A DNA stretch of 32,167 bases from Microvirga lupini (GCA_000517005.1 KI912045.1:348574-380740); one strand, 5' to 3'; numbered from the stretch's first letter, positions 16,099 to 25,043 are shown. Notes: generated from the letters alone by a model not told the origin. A program made the numbers and translations.

Positions 16099-17880
16099 AT
16101 GGTCGATGTCCCACTTGGTCCGGCTGGAGCCGTTGCACCGGCCGATGTCGAAGATGTCGAGCTTTATCACCCCCATAGCTGGGTGACGAAGTACGTCTTC
16201 AGCCAGGATGCGAAGTTCATCGCGATCCAGTATTCGTTTGTCGCTCTCGCAGTGGGACTGATCGCCCTCGTGTTGTCGTGGCTGATGCGGCTGCAGCTCG
16301 GCTTTCCCGGCGTGTTCTCCTTCATCGATGCCAATGCTTATTACCAGTTCATCACCATGCATGGCATGATGATGGTGGTTTACGTGTTGACTGCCTTGTT
16401 CCTGGGAGGTTTCGGCAACTACCTCATCCCGCTGATGGTCGGCGCGCGCGACATGGTCTTTCCCTATGTCAACATGCTGAGCTTCTGGGTCTATCTGCTC
16501 GCCGTTCTGGTTCTCGTCGCCAGCTTCTTCGCGCCGGGCGGTCCCACAGGCGCCGGCTGGACGCTGTATCCGCCGCAGGCCATTCTCTCAGGCACGCCCG
16601 GAGGGCAGGATTGGGGCATCATCCTGATGCTCGTCTCCCTGATGATCTTCATCATCGGCTTTACTATGGGCGGCCTGAATTATGTAGTGACGGTGCTGCA
16701 GGCGCGCGCGCGCGGCATGACGCTCATGCGCATGCCCCTCACCGTCTGGGGGATCTTCACGGCGAGTTTCATGGCTTTGCTGGCCTTCCCCGCGCTGTTC
16801 GTCGGCGCCGTGATGATGCTCTTCGACAGGATCTTCGGGACGAGCTTCTTTATGCCGGCCATCGTCGAGATGGGCCAACCGCTGGATCGCAACGGCGGCT
16901 CTCCCCTCCTCTTCCAGCACCTGTTCTGGTTCTTCGGGCATCCGGAAGTCTATATCGTCGCCCTGCCTGCCTTCGGCATCGTCTCTGACCTGATCAGCAC
17001 CCATGCACGCCGCAACATCTTCGGCTACCGCATGATGGTCTGGGCGCTGCTCGCCATCGGCGCTCTGAGCTTCGTCGTCTGGGCCCACCACATGTATGTG
17101 AGCGGCATGAATCCCTATTTCGGGTTCTTCTTCGCCACGACCACACTGATCATCGCCGTGCCGACGGCGATCAAGGTCTATAACTGGATCCTCACGCTCT
17201 GGCGCGGCAACATCCATCTCACCGTCCCGATGCTCTTTGCCCTTGCCTTCATCGTCACCTTCGTGAATGGCGGGCTCACAGGCCTGTTCCTCGGCAATGT
17301 GGTGGTGGACGTGCCGCTCTCGGACACGATGTTCGTCGTCGCGCATTTCCATATGGTCATGGGCGTGGCCCCGATCCTCGTGATCTTCGGGGCGATCTAT
17401 CACTGGTATCCGAAGGTGACCGGACGCATGCTGAACGACACGCTCGGCAAGCTCCACTTCTGGGTCACGTTTCTCGGAGCCTATGCGATCTTCTTTCCCA
17501 TGCATTATCTGGGGCTGATGGGCATTCCGCGGCGCTATCATGACATCGCCGACATGTCCTTCGTTCCCCCATCGGCCCATACGCTCAACGCCTTCATCAC
17601 CATCGCAGCCCTGATCGTCGGCGCGACGCAACTCGTCTTCGTCTTCAATCTCTTCTGGAGCCTGCGCCATGGCAGGCTGTCCGGCGGCAACCCCTGGCGG
17701 GCTACCACGCTGGAATGGCAGACGCCGGAAACACCTCCACCCCACGGCAACTGGGGCAAGGACCTGCCGGTCGTGTATCGGTGGGCCTACGATTACAGCG
17801 TTCCGGGGGCCGATCAGGATTTCCTGCCGCAGAACCAGCCGGGGATCACGCGAACAGCGCCAGGATTGTCCCATGGGTAG
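16099..17880 (+). CDS. coxN: Cytochrome c oxidase subunit I (CoxN-like, A1 type)
   Basis: A 593-residue catalytic subunit with 12 or so membrane helices. Ligands are complete: His88 and His418 for low-spin haem, His416 for the active-site haem, and His281, His330, His331 for CuB; Tyr285 in GHPEVYIVALP is the cross-linked tyrosine. Asp118 and Asn125 (GARDMVFPYVN) with Glu283 give a D-channel, and Lys359 gives a K-channel, so it is an A1-type proton pump. The ATG at 16099 follows GAGGAGA by 8 bp; a longer in-frame opening upstream overlaps coxM and is not used. It ends with a hydrophilic tail and overlaps the next gene by 8 bp. Confidence 0.95.
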   Translation: MVDVPLGPAGAVAPADVEDVELYHPHSWVTKYVFSQDAKFIAIQYSFVALAVGLIALVLSWLMRLQLGFPGVFSFIDANAYYQFITMHGMMMVVYVLTALFLGGFGNYLIPLMVGARDMVFPYVNMLSFWVYLLAVLVLVASFFAPGGPTGAGWTLYPPQAILSGTPGGQDWGIILMLVSLMIFIIGFTMGGLNYVVTVLQARARGMTLMRMPLTVWGIFTASFMALLAFPALFVGAVMMLFDRIFGTSFFMPAIVEMGQPLDRNGGSPLLFQHLFWFFGHPEVYIVALPAFGIVSDLISTHARRNIFGYRMMVWALLAIGALSFVVWAHHMYVSGMNPYFGFFFATTTLIIAVPTAIKVYNWILTLWRGNIHLTVPMLFALAFIVTFVNGGLTGLFLGNVVVDVPLSDTMFVVAHFHMVMGVAPILVIFGAIYHWYPKVTGRMLNDTLGKLHFWVTFLGAYAIFFPMHYLGLMGIPRRYHDIADMSFVPPSAHTLNAFITIAALIVGATQLVFVFNLFWSLRHGRLSGGNPWRATTLEWQTPETPPPHGNWGKDLPVVYRWAYDYSVPGADQDFLPQNQPGITRTAPGLSHG

Positions 17881-18577
17881 CATCCTGCTGTTCCTGAGTG
17901 TTCTGGCCGTCATCGGCGCCTGGTGGCTCTCGCGACAGGGACTGGCTGCCAAGCCTTGGCTGGAACAGGGCGCGACGGCCGCCTTGTCGCAGGCCAATGC
18001 GACGCGCATCCCCGCGTCCAGGATTGGACTGCGTGTTTTCCTCGCTGTGGCCGGATCCCTGTTCGCGCTTTTCATCAGCGCCTACGCAATGCGCATGCAA
18101 TTGCCCGACTGGCGCGCATTGCCGGTGCCGGCCATCCTATGGCTCAACACGGCGATTCTCGGCTTGAGCAGCCTCGCCCTTCACGGTGTGAAACGTGCGG
18201 CTGCGCGGGAAGAGATGCCCGAGTTGAGGCTCGGTCTCCTCGCAGCAGGCATATCCGCTTTGGCGTTTCTCTCCGGCCAGCTTCTGGCGTGGCGGCAACT
18301 GAGCAATGAGGGTTACTTTCTGGCCACCAATCCGGCCAGCGATTTCTTCTATATCCTGACGGGGCTGCACGGCCTTCATCTCCTCGGCGGCCTCGTGGCG
18401 CTGGGCAGGACGACCGAGAGGGCATGGCGCGAAACGGTCACGGAGCGTGTGCGCCTGTCTGTGGAGCTCTGCGCCACCTATTGGCACTTCATGCTTCTCG
18501 TCTGGCTCATCCTTCTCAGCGTACTGACCGGCTGGGCGGGCGAGTTCGTGGATATCTGTCGGCAATTGCTGACATAG
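17873..18577 (+). CDS. coxO: Cytochrome c oxidase subunit III-like protein (CoxO-like)
   Basis: A 234-residue membrane protein with about six to seven hydrophobic helices. The second half carries subunit III signatures: SDFFYILTGLHGLHLLGGLV and ELCATYWHFMLLVWLILLSV. The start ATG at 17873 lies inside the end of coxN (8-bp overlap), giving translational coupling; a longer upstream frame is a shadow of coxN. The N-terminal half is weakly similar to ordinary subunit III. A second, different subunit III-type gene follows at once, as in coxMNOP clusters. One may be a structural subunit and the other a partner; the division of labour is not known to me. Confidence 0.85.
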   Translation: MGSILLFLSVLAVIGAWWLSRQGLAAKPWLEQGATAALSQANATRIPASRIGLRVFLAVAGSLFALFISAYAMRMQLPDWRALPVPAILWLNTAILGLSSLALHGVKRAAAREEMPELRLGLLAAGISALAFLSGQLLAWRQLSNEGYFLATNPASDFFYILTGLHGLHLLGGLVALGRTTERAWRETVTERVRLSVELCATYWHFMLLVWLILLSVLTGWAGEFVDICRQLLT

Positions 18578-18589
18578 GAGGAGTTGCGC

Positions 18590-19312
18590 ATGGCGGAGCA
18601 AGCTGTGACGGAGTTGAGGGCGACCCATACAGAGGCTTCGGGCCTGCGCAGCATCGCGACCGACTTTTCCTCGGACAGGCAGGCCTTCAGGAACGTGTCC
18701 TGGGGCAAGGCCATGATGTGGATATTTCTCCTCAGCGATACCTTCGTCTTCAGCTGCTTCCTGATCTCCTACATGACGGCGCGCATGTCCACGACCGTGC
18801 CGTGGCCGAATCCGAGCGAGGTCTTCGCCCTCACCATCGGTGGCGTCACACTTCCCCTGATCCTGATCGCAATCATGACCTTCGTCCTGATCAGCAGCAG
18901 TGGGACGATGGCGATGGCCGTGAATTTCGGCTATCGCCGAGACCGCAAGAAAACGGCGATCCTGATGCTGGTGACTGCCCTCCTCGGCGCCACTTTCGTC
19001 GGCATGCAGGCCTTTGAATGGACCAAACTGATCCATGAGGGCGTCCGCCCCTGGGCCAATCCCTGGGGTGCGGCCCAGTTCGGCTCGTCGTTCTTCATGA
19101 TCACCGGCTTCCACGGTACCCATGTGAGCTTCGGCGTGCTGTTCCTTCTCATCATCGCGCGGAAGGTCTGGCGGGGCGATTTCGACCATGAGCGGCGCGG
19201 CTTCTTCACCAGCCGGAAGGGGCGCTACGAATCCGTCGAGATCATGGGCCTCTATTGGCACTTCGTCGATCTGGTCTGGGTCTTCATCTTCGCCTTCTTC
19301 TATCTTTGGTAA
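18590..19312 (+). CDS. coxP: Cytochrome c oxidase subunit III (CoxP-like)
   Basis: A 240-residue protein with five or so membrane helices and clear heme-copper oxidase subunit III motifs: GKAMMWIFLLSDTFVFSCFL, FVGMQAFEWTKLI, GSSFFMITGFHGTHVSFGVL and SVEIMGLYWHFVDLVWVFIF. The Glu/His in these helices are typical of the lipid-binding cleft that helps keep the D-channel active. The ATG at 18590 has an excellent AGGAGGAG at 18576-18583 that overlaps the TAG of the upstream gene; the in-frame TTG at 18584 is less likely. This is the more canonical of the two subunit III-type proteins in the operon. Confidence 0.92.
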   Translation: MAEQAVTELRATHTEASGLRSIATDFSSDRQAFRNVSWGKAMMWIFLLSDTFVFSCFLISYMTARMSTTVPWPNPSEVFALTIGGVTLPLILIAIMTFVLISSSGTMAMAVNFGYRRDRKKTAILMLVTALLGATFVGMQAFEWTKLIHEGVRPWANPWGAAQFGSSFFMITGFHGTHVSFGVLFLLIIARKVWRGDFDHERRGFFTSRKGRYESVEIMGLYWHFVDLVWVFIFAFFYLW

Positions 19313-19322
19313 GAGACACGCC

Positions 19323-19658
19323 ATGGCACAAGCAGCAGCACATGCGCAGGGACAGCAGCACCCGATCAAGCTTTACCTGGTCGTCTGGGCCTGGCTGTTC
19401 ATCCTGAGCGCCTGCTCGTATTTTGTCGATTATTTCCAGCTCCAGGGGCTGCTCAGATATTCCCTTATTCTTCTCTTCATGATGCTGAAGGCTGGCCTCA
19501 TCGTCGCCGTCTTCATGCACATGGCCTGGGAGCGCCTGTCGCTGGTCTATGCCATCCTGGTGCCGATCAGCGCCGTGCTGGTGTTCGTGGCGATTATGGT
19601 TCTCGAAGCGGATTACACGCTCCTGTCCAGGGTCATATTCTTCGGATCCGGTTCCTGA
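19323..19658 (+). CDS. Cytochrome c oxidase subunit IV-like small membrane protein
   Basis: A 111-residue protein with three predicted membrane helices (about 19-38, 45-65 and 73-95). LMMLKAGLIVAVFMHM-type sequence (FMMLKAGLIVAVFMHMAWE) is the hallmark of the prokaryotic COX4/CyoD-like accessory subunit. It starts at the ATG 19323, 10 bp after coxP, with AAGAGA upstream; the longer open frame is a shadow of coxP. As last gene of the operon it is followed by a hairpin. Such subunits stabilise the I/III core and assist CuB or haem insertion in related enzymes; the exact role here is inferred. Confidence 0.88.
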   Translation: MAQAAAHAQGQQHPIKLYLVVWAWLFILSACSYFVDYFQLQGLLRYSLILLFMMLKAGLIVAVFMHMAWERLSLVYAILVPISAVLVFVAIMVLEADYTLLSRVIFFGSGS

Positions 19659-19667
19659 ACAGCATGA

Positions 19668-19692
19668 AGGCGGCCCGATGAGGGGGCCGCCT
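19668..19692. terminator. Bidirectional hairpin between the oxidase operon and the DUF2189 gene
   Basis: A 9-bp perfect stem (AGGCGGCCC / GGGCCGCCT) with a 7-nt loop lies between two convergent stop codons (19658 and 19715). On the plus strand it is followed by CCGGATCTCTTCT, so the T-tract is poor, but position and strength fit a shared terminator. Confidence 0.7.
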
Positions 19693-19714
19693 CCGGATCT
19701 CTTCTGAGCTTCGG

Positions 19715-20538
19715 TTACCTCACAGGATGAGCCTCGTCAGGGTGCGGAGGCTCCACGACCCGGCGATAGAGATGCCAGGTCGCGTGCCCGAGCACCGGCA
19801 TCACGATGGCAAGCCCGACGAAGAGCGGAATGGATCCGATGAGGAGCGCCGCCGCGACGATAAGGCCCCACAGCGCCATGGTGAGCGGATTCATCGCCAC
19901 TGCCTTGACTGAGGTAAAAACGGCCACGGCCACACCGACATCGCGGTCGAGGAGAAGCGGGAACGAAATCACGCTGATGCTCAGCACCGCCACGGCGAAG
20001 ACGAAACCGATGATGTTGCCGAGAACGATCAATCGCATGCCCTCCGACGTCGTGAGAACCTGATTGACGAGCTGTGCAAAGGATGCCGGCACCTCGTAGC
20101 CGAAGATTGACTGATACAGAAGGCGGGCCGTCGTCAGCCAGGTCAGGAAGATGACCAACAGGAGAATGCCAAGCGCGATGATCGATGGGATCGAGGGTGA
20201 CTTCAGAACGTTGAACGCGTCCTGCCAGGAGACCGGCAGGCCAAGCTCCCGCCGCCGGCTGATCTCATAAAGGCCGATGCCTGCGAACGGGCCGATCAGC
20301 GCGAAGCCCGAGGCCAATGGATAGAGGAGAGGCAGCGCGTTGTTGCTGAAGGTGAGCGCAGCAAGGCATACGCCGACGACAGGATAGATCAGCCCGAGAA
20401 AACCAGGTGGGACGGCATGGCCCAGAAATCATCGAACCCCTTCGCCAGGGCTTCTTTCAAATCGGCAGGTGTGATCTTTCTGACGACCGGATGTGCCGGA
20501 GCTTCGCTTGCACCGGCAACAATATGAAAATTGGCCAT
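19715..20538 (-). pseudogene. DUF2189 family membrane protein, split by a one-base frameshift
   Basis: Two adjacent frames together encode one DUF2189 membrane protein. The first starts at ATG 20538, 5 bp after GGAGGAG, and reads 49 residues (DLKEALAKGFDDFWAMPSHL) to a TGA at 20389-20391. The second continues with LIYPVVGVCLAALTF, ALPLLYPLASGFALIGPFAG and several membrane helices to TAA at 19715. Adding one base near the A4 run at 20399-20402 restores HLVFLGLIYPVVG and gives exactly 275 codons, a normal length. Everything else is intact, so the event is very recent or a sequencing error in a homopolymer. The family is of unknown function, found as an inner-membrane protein, often near oxidase or respiratory genes. 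Confidence 0.85.
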
Positions 20539-20582
20539 AATCGCTCCTCCAGGGCTGAACCTTGGCAGTTGAGATCACGGCC

Positions 20583-20610
20583 ATGCGTGCGTCATCAATG
20601 GGTCACGCAT
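20583..20610. other. Inverted repeat upstream of the DUF2189 gene
   Basis: ATGCGTG and CACGCAT pair over 7 bp across a 14-nt spacer, about 45 bp upstream of the DUF2189 start. It could be a protein-binding dyad or a leader hairpin; there is nothing to choose between them. Confidence 0.3.
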
Positions 20611-20659
20611 AACCGTAACCTATGCCTTGAGTATACGCCGGAACGATCTGGCTGTCGCC

Positions 20660-20695
20660 CCGGATTAGGGCAGGATGCATCAAAGCCCAATCCGG
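20660..20695 (-). terminator. Hairpin downstream of the M20 dipeptidase gene
   Basis: CCGGATT-A-GGGC pairs with GCCC-AATCCGG (11 bp with one bulged base, 13-nt loop), starting 25 bp after the dipeptidase stop. There is no T-tract. It probably ends or protects the dipeptidase transcript. Confidence 0.5.
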
Positions 20696-20719
20696 AGACA
20701 ACAAGCCCATGCAAGATGC

Positions 20720-22108
20720 CTAGCGTGCAAAGGCCGCCAGGATCCGGGCCCATGAGCGAATGCCATGGTGGAAGCTTGACAGATTGTACTTCTCGTTCGG
20801 CGAATGTACCCGGTTATCGAAGCGCGCGAAGCCCACCATGAGCGCATCCATGCCGAGCATGCGCTTGAAATCGCCGACAATCGGAATGGAGCCGCCTGTG
20901 CCGGCCAGTGCCGCCTCGCGGCCCCACTCCTCCGTGAGGGCATCCAGGGTCGGCTTGAGCCATGGTCCATCCAGCGGCAGACTGAGCGCCGGGCTGCCGC
21001 CATGCTCCTTGAACGTCACGGTGCAATCCGCCGGAATGCGGGCCTCAACGTGGGCACGGAAGGCTTCCCGGACCTTGGCAGGATCCTGCCCCGTCACAAG
21101 GCGGAAGGAAACCTTGGCCGAAGCCTTCGACGGAATGACCGTCTTGAAACCCTCGCCCGTATACCCGCCGACGATCCCGTTGACTTCACAGGTAGGCCGA
21201 GCCCAGATCTGCTCTAGAACGCTGCGCCCCTTTTCACCGGCCGGGATGCTCAAGCCCACCTGCCCGAGGAACCCGGCTTCATCGAACGGCAGACGGCTCC
21301 ATTGCTCCTTCACCGCAGCGGGAAGTTCCTGCACGCCGTCATAGAAGCCCGGCAGAGTGATGCGCCCTTCTCCATCGCGCAGCGTGGCGAGGATCTCGGT
21401 CAGAACATGAATCGGGTTGCGGGCTGCCGAACCGAACATGCCGGAATGAAGATCCCGGTTGGCACAGGTGACTTCCACCTCCTCCCCGACCAAACCGCGC
21501 AGCATGGTGGTCACGGCCGGAGTATCGTTGTCCCACATGTCGGTGTCGCAGACGAGCGCGATATCGGCCGACAGCTCATCCCGGTTGGCTTCGAGGAAGG
21601 GCTTGAGGCTCGGGCTGCCGGATTCCTCTTCCCCCTCCAGCAGGATCGAAACTCGGGTCGGCAACTCTCCGGAAACAGCCTTCCAGGCCCTGCAGGCTTC
21701 GATGAAAGTCATCAAGGCGCCCTTATCGTCCGACGCACCCCGCGCGACGATCCAGGTATCGCCGTTGGGCGCCGCCACAAGGGTCGGCTCGAAGGGTGGC
21801 GTGTTCCACAGCTCGATGGGATCAACAGGCTGCACATCGTAATGGCCGTAGAACAGCACGTGCGGGCCCTTGGCAGCCTGGACCTGATGGCCCACAACCA
21901 TGGGATGGCCCTGCGTCGTACGGGCCGAAGCCTCGAAGCCCAGCTCACTCAGTTCCCTGGCTAACCATTCCGCCGCCCGACGGCACTCTTCCTTGTAGGC
22001 GGGATCCGTCGAGATGCTGGGGATGCGGATAAGTTCGAAAAGACGCTCAAGGCTCTTGTCCAGATCGGCATCGATACGGTCGAGAACGGCAGGAAGATGA
22101 TCTGTCAC
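20720..22108 (-). CDS. M20 family dipeptidase (carnosinase-like metallopeptidase)
   Basis: A 462-residue cytosolic zinc peptidase. Motifs in order are YGHYDVQPVD (His89, Asp91), GASDDKGAL (bridging Asp about 127-128), EGEEESGS (general base and ligand Glu, about 158-163), CDTDMW (Asp188) and the C-terminal RVHSPNEKY histidine. A dimerisation 'lid' domain with NRDLHSGMFG lies between. Family members hydrolyse dipeptides and some N-acyl amino acids; the exact substrate cannot be read from sequence. The start is a GTG at 22108 with AGAGGA about 8 bp upstream; the longer open frame has no ribosome site and a poor sequence. It stands alone, divergent from the cyclase gene. Confidence 0.9.
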   Translation of the reverse strand: MTDHLPAVLDRIDADLDKSLERLFELIRIPSISTDPAYKEECRRAAEWLARELSELGFEASARTTQGHPMVVGHQVQAAKGPHVLFYGHYDVQPVDPIELWNTPPFEPTLVAAPNGDTWIVARGASDDKGALMTFIEACRAWKAVSGELPTRVSILLEGEEESGSPSLKPFLEANRDELSADIALVCDTDMWDNDTPAVTTMLRGLVGEEVEVTCANRDLHSGMFGSAARNPIHVLTEILATLRDGEGRITLPGFYDGVQELPAAVKEQWSRLPFDEAGFLGQVGLSIPAGEKGRSVLEQIWARPTCEVNGIVGGYTGEGFKTVIPSKASAKVSFRLVTGQDPAKVREAFRAHVEARIPADCTVTFKEHGGSPALSLPLDGPWLKPTLDALTEEWGREAALAGTGGSIPIVGDFKRMLGMDALMVGFARFDNRVHSPNEKYNLSSFHHGIRSWARILAAFAR

Positions 22109-22311
22109 AGGAAGTTCCTCTTTGCTCGCCGCGAAGAAACGGCGATAGGACACATATGCAAGGCGGGGGCGCAGTGTATTTACCGTGTCCTCCGTGCCCG
22201 CAAAAGGGAAATCATCACCTCCAAGCGAATGGCACCCCTCCTCCCAAGCGTTTGCTAGAATGCCGTCAGGATGGTCAGATAGATCATCATAGCGAAACAG
22301 GTCTGAGCACG

Positions 22312-23472
22312 ATGGACCGGATTGATGAGATTGGGCGCTGGCTGGTCGACCAAGCACCCCACGGAAATGTGAAGGATCTGTTTGCGGGCTTCTGCCGCGA
22401 GATCGTCCAGACTGGCTTGCCGGTCTGGCGCGCATCCCTCGGATTGGAGGTTCTGCACCCGGAAGTCAGTGGCTGGCAACATATTTGGATGGACGAGAGC
22501 CTCTCCGTGCGGGAATCTGATCGTGCGGCGGCAGCATCATCACCATCGTATCTCAACAGCCCGACCCGCATCGTGGACGAAACGGGTAAACCGTTCCGCC
22601 GCAGACTTGACGCGCCCTGCCCCGATATGCCGCTTCTCGACGAGCTGAGACTATCCGGCGCAACGGATTACATCATGTATCCGTTGCCCTTCCTGGATCA
22701 GACCCGCACGGCCGCCATCTCCTTTGCCACGAGAGATGTGAACGGATTCGATCCTTCCGCCATCCACAGCCTGGAACGTGCCGCAAAGTTGGTGAGCCCC
22801 TATCTGGAGCGTCATGTCCTGCGCCGTATCGCCATTGATCTTCTCGACACCTATGTGGGACCGCGGACGGGCCAGCGCATCATCGAAGGCCGGGTAGATC
22901 GCGGTGCGGTGGAACTCATCGAAGCGGCGATCTGGTTCACCGATCTTCGCGGTTTCACCCATCGGTCGGAACACTCGCCGATTCCCGACGTGCTGGCCGA
23001 TCTGAATTCATGGTTCGGGATCATCGGGGAAGTGGTCGAGGCACATGGTGGTGAGGTGCTCAAGTTCGTCGGCGATTCCGTATTGGCGATCTTTCCCACG
23101 TCTTGCGAGCAGAACAGCATGTCCGCCTGCCGGAACGCTCTTGCAGCCGCTCAGGAGTTTTGTCTGAGAACGGATGCAGAAAACGAGCTTCGCAGACCGG
23201 CCGGTCGTGCACCGCTGACGCATGGCCTCGCCCTGCATTTTGGAGAAGTCGCCTATGGCAATGTGGGCGCCCCTCACCGGCTCGATTTTACGGTCATTGG
23301 TCCAGCCGTAAACCGCGCAAGCAGGCTTCTGGATCTGGCGAAGAAGCTTGATCGAAAAGTGGTTGTGTCACGGGTCTTTGCCCGGGAAGTCGATCAACCA
23401 CTCGCCGATCTCGGTCGCCATCATTTGCGGGGCGTTGATCGTCCTCAGCAAGTTTTCGCTCCGCTTGAATAA
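22312..23472 (+). CDS. Soluble class III adenylate/guanylate cyclase
   Basis: A 386-residue protein without membrane helices. Residues 1-190 form a sensor-like N-terminal region I cannot assign to a named domain, although it has the look of a GAF-like fold (IMYPLPFLDQTRTAAISFAT). The catalytic domain starts near 205. Metal ligands are Asp211 (AIWFTDLRGFT) and Asp255 (LKFVGDSVLAIF); Lys251 is the usual purine-selecting lysine. DFTVIGPAVNRASRL supplies the Asn and Arg of the active site. It should form a homodimer making cAMP, judging by the Lys/Asp pair. Start ATG 22312 has only a weak ribosome site. It is a single gene with its own promoter; a second cyclase lies 1.6 kb downstream. Confidence 0.88.
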   Translation: MDRIDEIGRWLVDQAPHGNVKDLFAGFCREIVQTGLPVWRASLGLEVLHPEVSGWQHIWMDESLSVRESDRAAAASSPSYLNSPTRIVDETGKPFRRRLDAPCPDMPLLDELRLSGATDYIMYPLPFLDQTRTAAISFATRDVNGFDPSAIHSLERAAKLVSPYLERHVLRRIAIDLLDTYVGPRTGQRIIEGRVDRGAVELIEAAIWFTDLRGFTHRSEHSPIPDVLADLNSWFGIIGEVVEAHGGEVLKFVGDSVLAIFPTSCEQNSMSACRNALAAAQEFCLRTDAENELRRPAGRAPLTHGLALHFGEVAYGNVGAPHRLDFTVIGPAVNRASRLLDLAKKLDRKVVVSRVFAREVDQPLADLGRHHLRGVDRPQQVFAPLE

Positions 23473-23538
23473 GGATAGGCCGTACGTGTCACATCCATCC
23501 CCTGCGGCTTTGCAGGATGAAATCAGGAGGATCTCCCA

Positions 23539-24312
23539 TTGGCCGATTGGAATGCGGGACAATACCTGAAGTTTGAGGATGAGCGCACTCGGCCATCCAT
23601 CGATCTGCTCAGGCGTGTGCCCTTGGAAAAAGTCATGAACTGCGTCGATATCGGAAGCGGTCCCGGGAACAGCACGGAGCTGATCATCCAACGCTATCCG
23701 GCAGCGCGTGTCCTCGGACTCGACAACTCGCCAGACATGCTCGCCAAGGCACGGAACCGCTTGCCGGATCTGCAATTCGAGGAAGCTGACATCGCGAACT
23801 GGCAGACGGACGAGCGTTTCGATCTGATCTTCGCCAACGCGGTCCTGCAATGGCTTCCCGGCCATCCTGGTCTTCTCAAGCGCCTTGCTTCCTTCTTGAA
23901 GGACGGGGGCTGCCTTGCCGTTCAGATGCCGAACAATCTGAACGAGCCCTCCCATCGGCTCATGAAACAGGTTGCGCAGGAAGGCCCCTGGGCCGAGAAG
24001 CTGTCCTCCGCCACCAAGGCAAGAGAGACGATCGGATCGTTCGAGGATTATTACACGTGGCTGCAGCAGGCCGGATGCTCGGTCGATATCTGGCAAACGA
24101 CCTATGTTCATCCCCTCGATGGCGCCGAGGCGATCGTAGAGTGGTTCAAGAGCACGGGGCTGAAGCCCTATATCGATCCGCTCTCGCTTGAGGAACGCTC
24201 TGAGTATCTGCGGCGATACCAGGCGGCAATCGCGCAGGCATATCCTGTTCAACGAGATGGAAAGGTCCTCCTTCGCTTTCCGCGCCTCTTCTTCATTGCA
24301 CAGCGTCAATAA
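23539..24312 (+). CDS. tam: Trans-aconitate 2-methyltransferase
   Basis: A 257-residue SAM-dependent methyltransferase. [19 protein letters not shown] at the N-terminus and VPLEKV match Tam proteins closely. The SAM motif is [12 protein letters not shown] (35-46), followed by [13 protein letters not shown] and the acidic loop [21 protein letters not shown] is motif IV. Tam methylates trans-aconitate, a spontaneous aconitate isomer that inhibits aconitase, and so detoxifies it. The start is TTG at 23539: AGGAGG lies 8 bp upstream and the first residues align with E. coli Tam, whereas no ATG or GTG fits. It lies 66 bp after the cyclase gene on the same strand and may be independently transcribed. 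Confidence 0.93.
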   Translation: MADWNAGQYLKFEDERTRPSIDLLRRVPLEKVMNCVDIGSGPGNSTELIIQRYPAARVLGLDNSPDMLAKARNRLPDLQFEEADIANWQTDERFDLIFANAVLQWLPGHPGLLKRLASFLKDGGCLAVQMPNNLNEPSHRLMKQVAQEGPWAEKLSSATKARETIGSFEDYYTWLQQAGCSVDIWQTTYVHPLDGAEAIVEWFKSTGLKPYIDPLSLEERSEYLRRYQAAIAQAYPVQRDGKVLLRFPRLFFIAQRQ

Positions 24313-24352
24313 ATCGAGGATCCATGGAAGCTTCGAGGCTCTGAAGCATCCA

Positions 24353-24367
24353 AAGCCGGTGCGGCTT
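24353..24367 (+). terminator. Weak hairpin after tam
   Basis: AAGCCG-GTG-CGGCTT forms a 6-bp stem 40 bp after the tam stop codon. No T-tract follows, so terminator function is uncertain. Confidence 0.3.
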
Positions 24368-24478
24368 AGGACCGAGGCTCAGCCTTCTCTAGAACTTCGA
24401 TGGCCTTCATAGTATAACCCTTCAAAATCTGTATGCCTTTCAAGATGACGACCGATCCTTTTGCGACGGAGTTACATC

Positions 24479-25036
24479 ATGGCATGGGAGCGGGCAGGTC
24501 GTCGGGTGATCGCCCTTGCAACTGTCGGGCACATTCTGCCTGCCTTACTTGCCTGTTTTCTTCTTTCGGATAGGGCCGCAGCGCAGAATGTCGGATGCGT
24601 GGTGCAGACTGCGGCGGCTCCTCAGAGGCAGGTTCTGCGTTGCCGTGACGGGCTGACTATCGAGGCCGAAGCAGGAGTCGACTACAATCTCGTCGACAGG
24701 AACGGAGATAGCCAGCCTGATGCGGTCAGCCTGCGGAACCGCGCCATTCTCATCGACGCACCGACGCGATCCGGCGGGCAAGGCTTCGAGGTCTTGACCC
24801 CTCAGGCCATCGCAGCCGTGCGCGGCACCCAATGGGCCGTGGACGTCGCTGGAGGCAAGACAGGCGTTTTCGTGGTGACCGGGCGGGTATCCGTCAGGCG
24901 GGTGGGTAGTGGCACCGGCAGCGTCGCCCTCGGTCCCGGCGAAGGTGTTGATGTGGAACCAGGGACGGCGCCTCTGGTCGTCAGACGGTGGCCCGCCGCG
25001 CGCGCATCCGCTCTCCTGGCGCGCTTCGGGCGATAG
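24479..25036 (+). CDS. FecR-domain exported protein, partner of a CHASE2 cyclase
   Basis: A 185-residue exported protein with a signal peptide (VIALATVGHILPALLACFLL, cleaving near DRAAA-Q at about 35). The FecR core is AVRGTQWAVDVAGGKTGVFV and VTGRVSVRR at about 122-150, then GPGEGVDVEPG. The two cysteines at about 40 and 56 could form a disulfide. The ATG at 24479 has GGAG 7 bp upstream; a TTG 18 bp earlier is less likely. Small FecR-domain proteins are commonly encoded directly before CHASE2 cyclases, and here the next gene begins 7 bp after the stop, so the two are co-transcribed. It may bind the periplasmic CHASE2 domain; that is inference from gene pairing. Confidence 0.85.
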   Translation: MAWERAGRRVIALATVGHILPALLACFLLSDRAAAQNVGCVVQTAAAPQRQVLRCRDGLTIEAEAGVDYNLVDRNGDSQPDAVSLRNRAILIDAPTRSGGQGFEVLTPQAIAAVRGTQWAVDVAGGKTGVFVVTGRVSVRRVGSGTGSVALGPGEGVDVEPGTAPLVVRRWPAARASALLARFGR

Positions 25037-25043
25037 CATCCGG

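Noticed and set aside
16588-18075. Long open frame (495 codons) on the strand opposite the oxidase genes
   Set aside because: It is antisense to coxN/coxO, rich in His, Asp and Glu as expected of a shadow frame in GC-rich DNA, and matches no family.
17873-19312. Possible recent duplication of a subunit III gene
   Set aside because: The two proteins share only short subunit III motifs and differ in helix layout and length, so they are distinct old family members.
18137-19369. Long open frame (410 codons) opposite coxO/coxP
   Set aside because: It is antisense to well-supported oxidase genes with complete motifs; the composition is that of a shadow frame.
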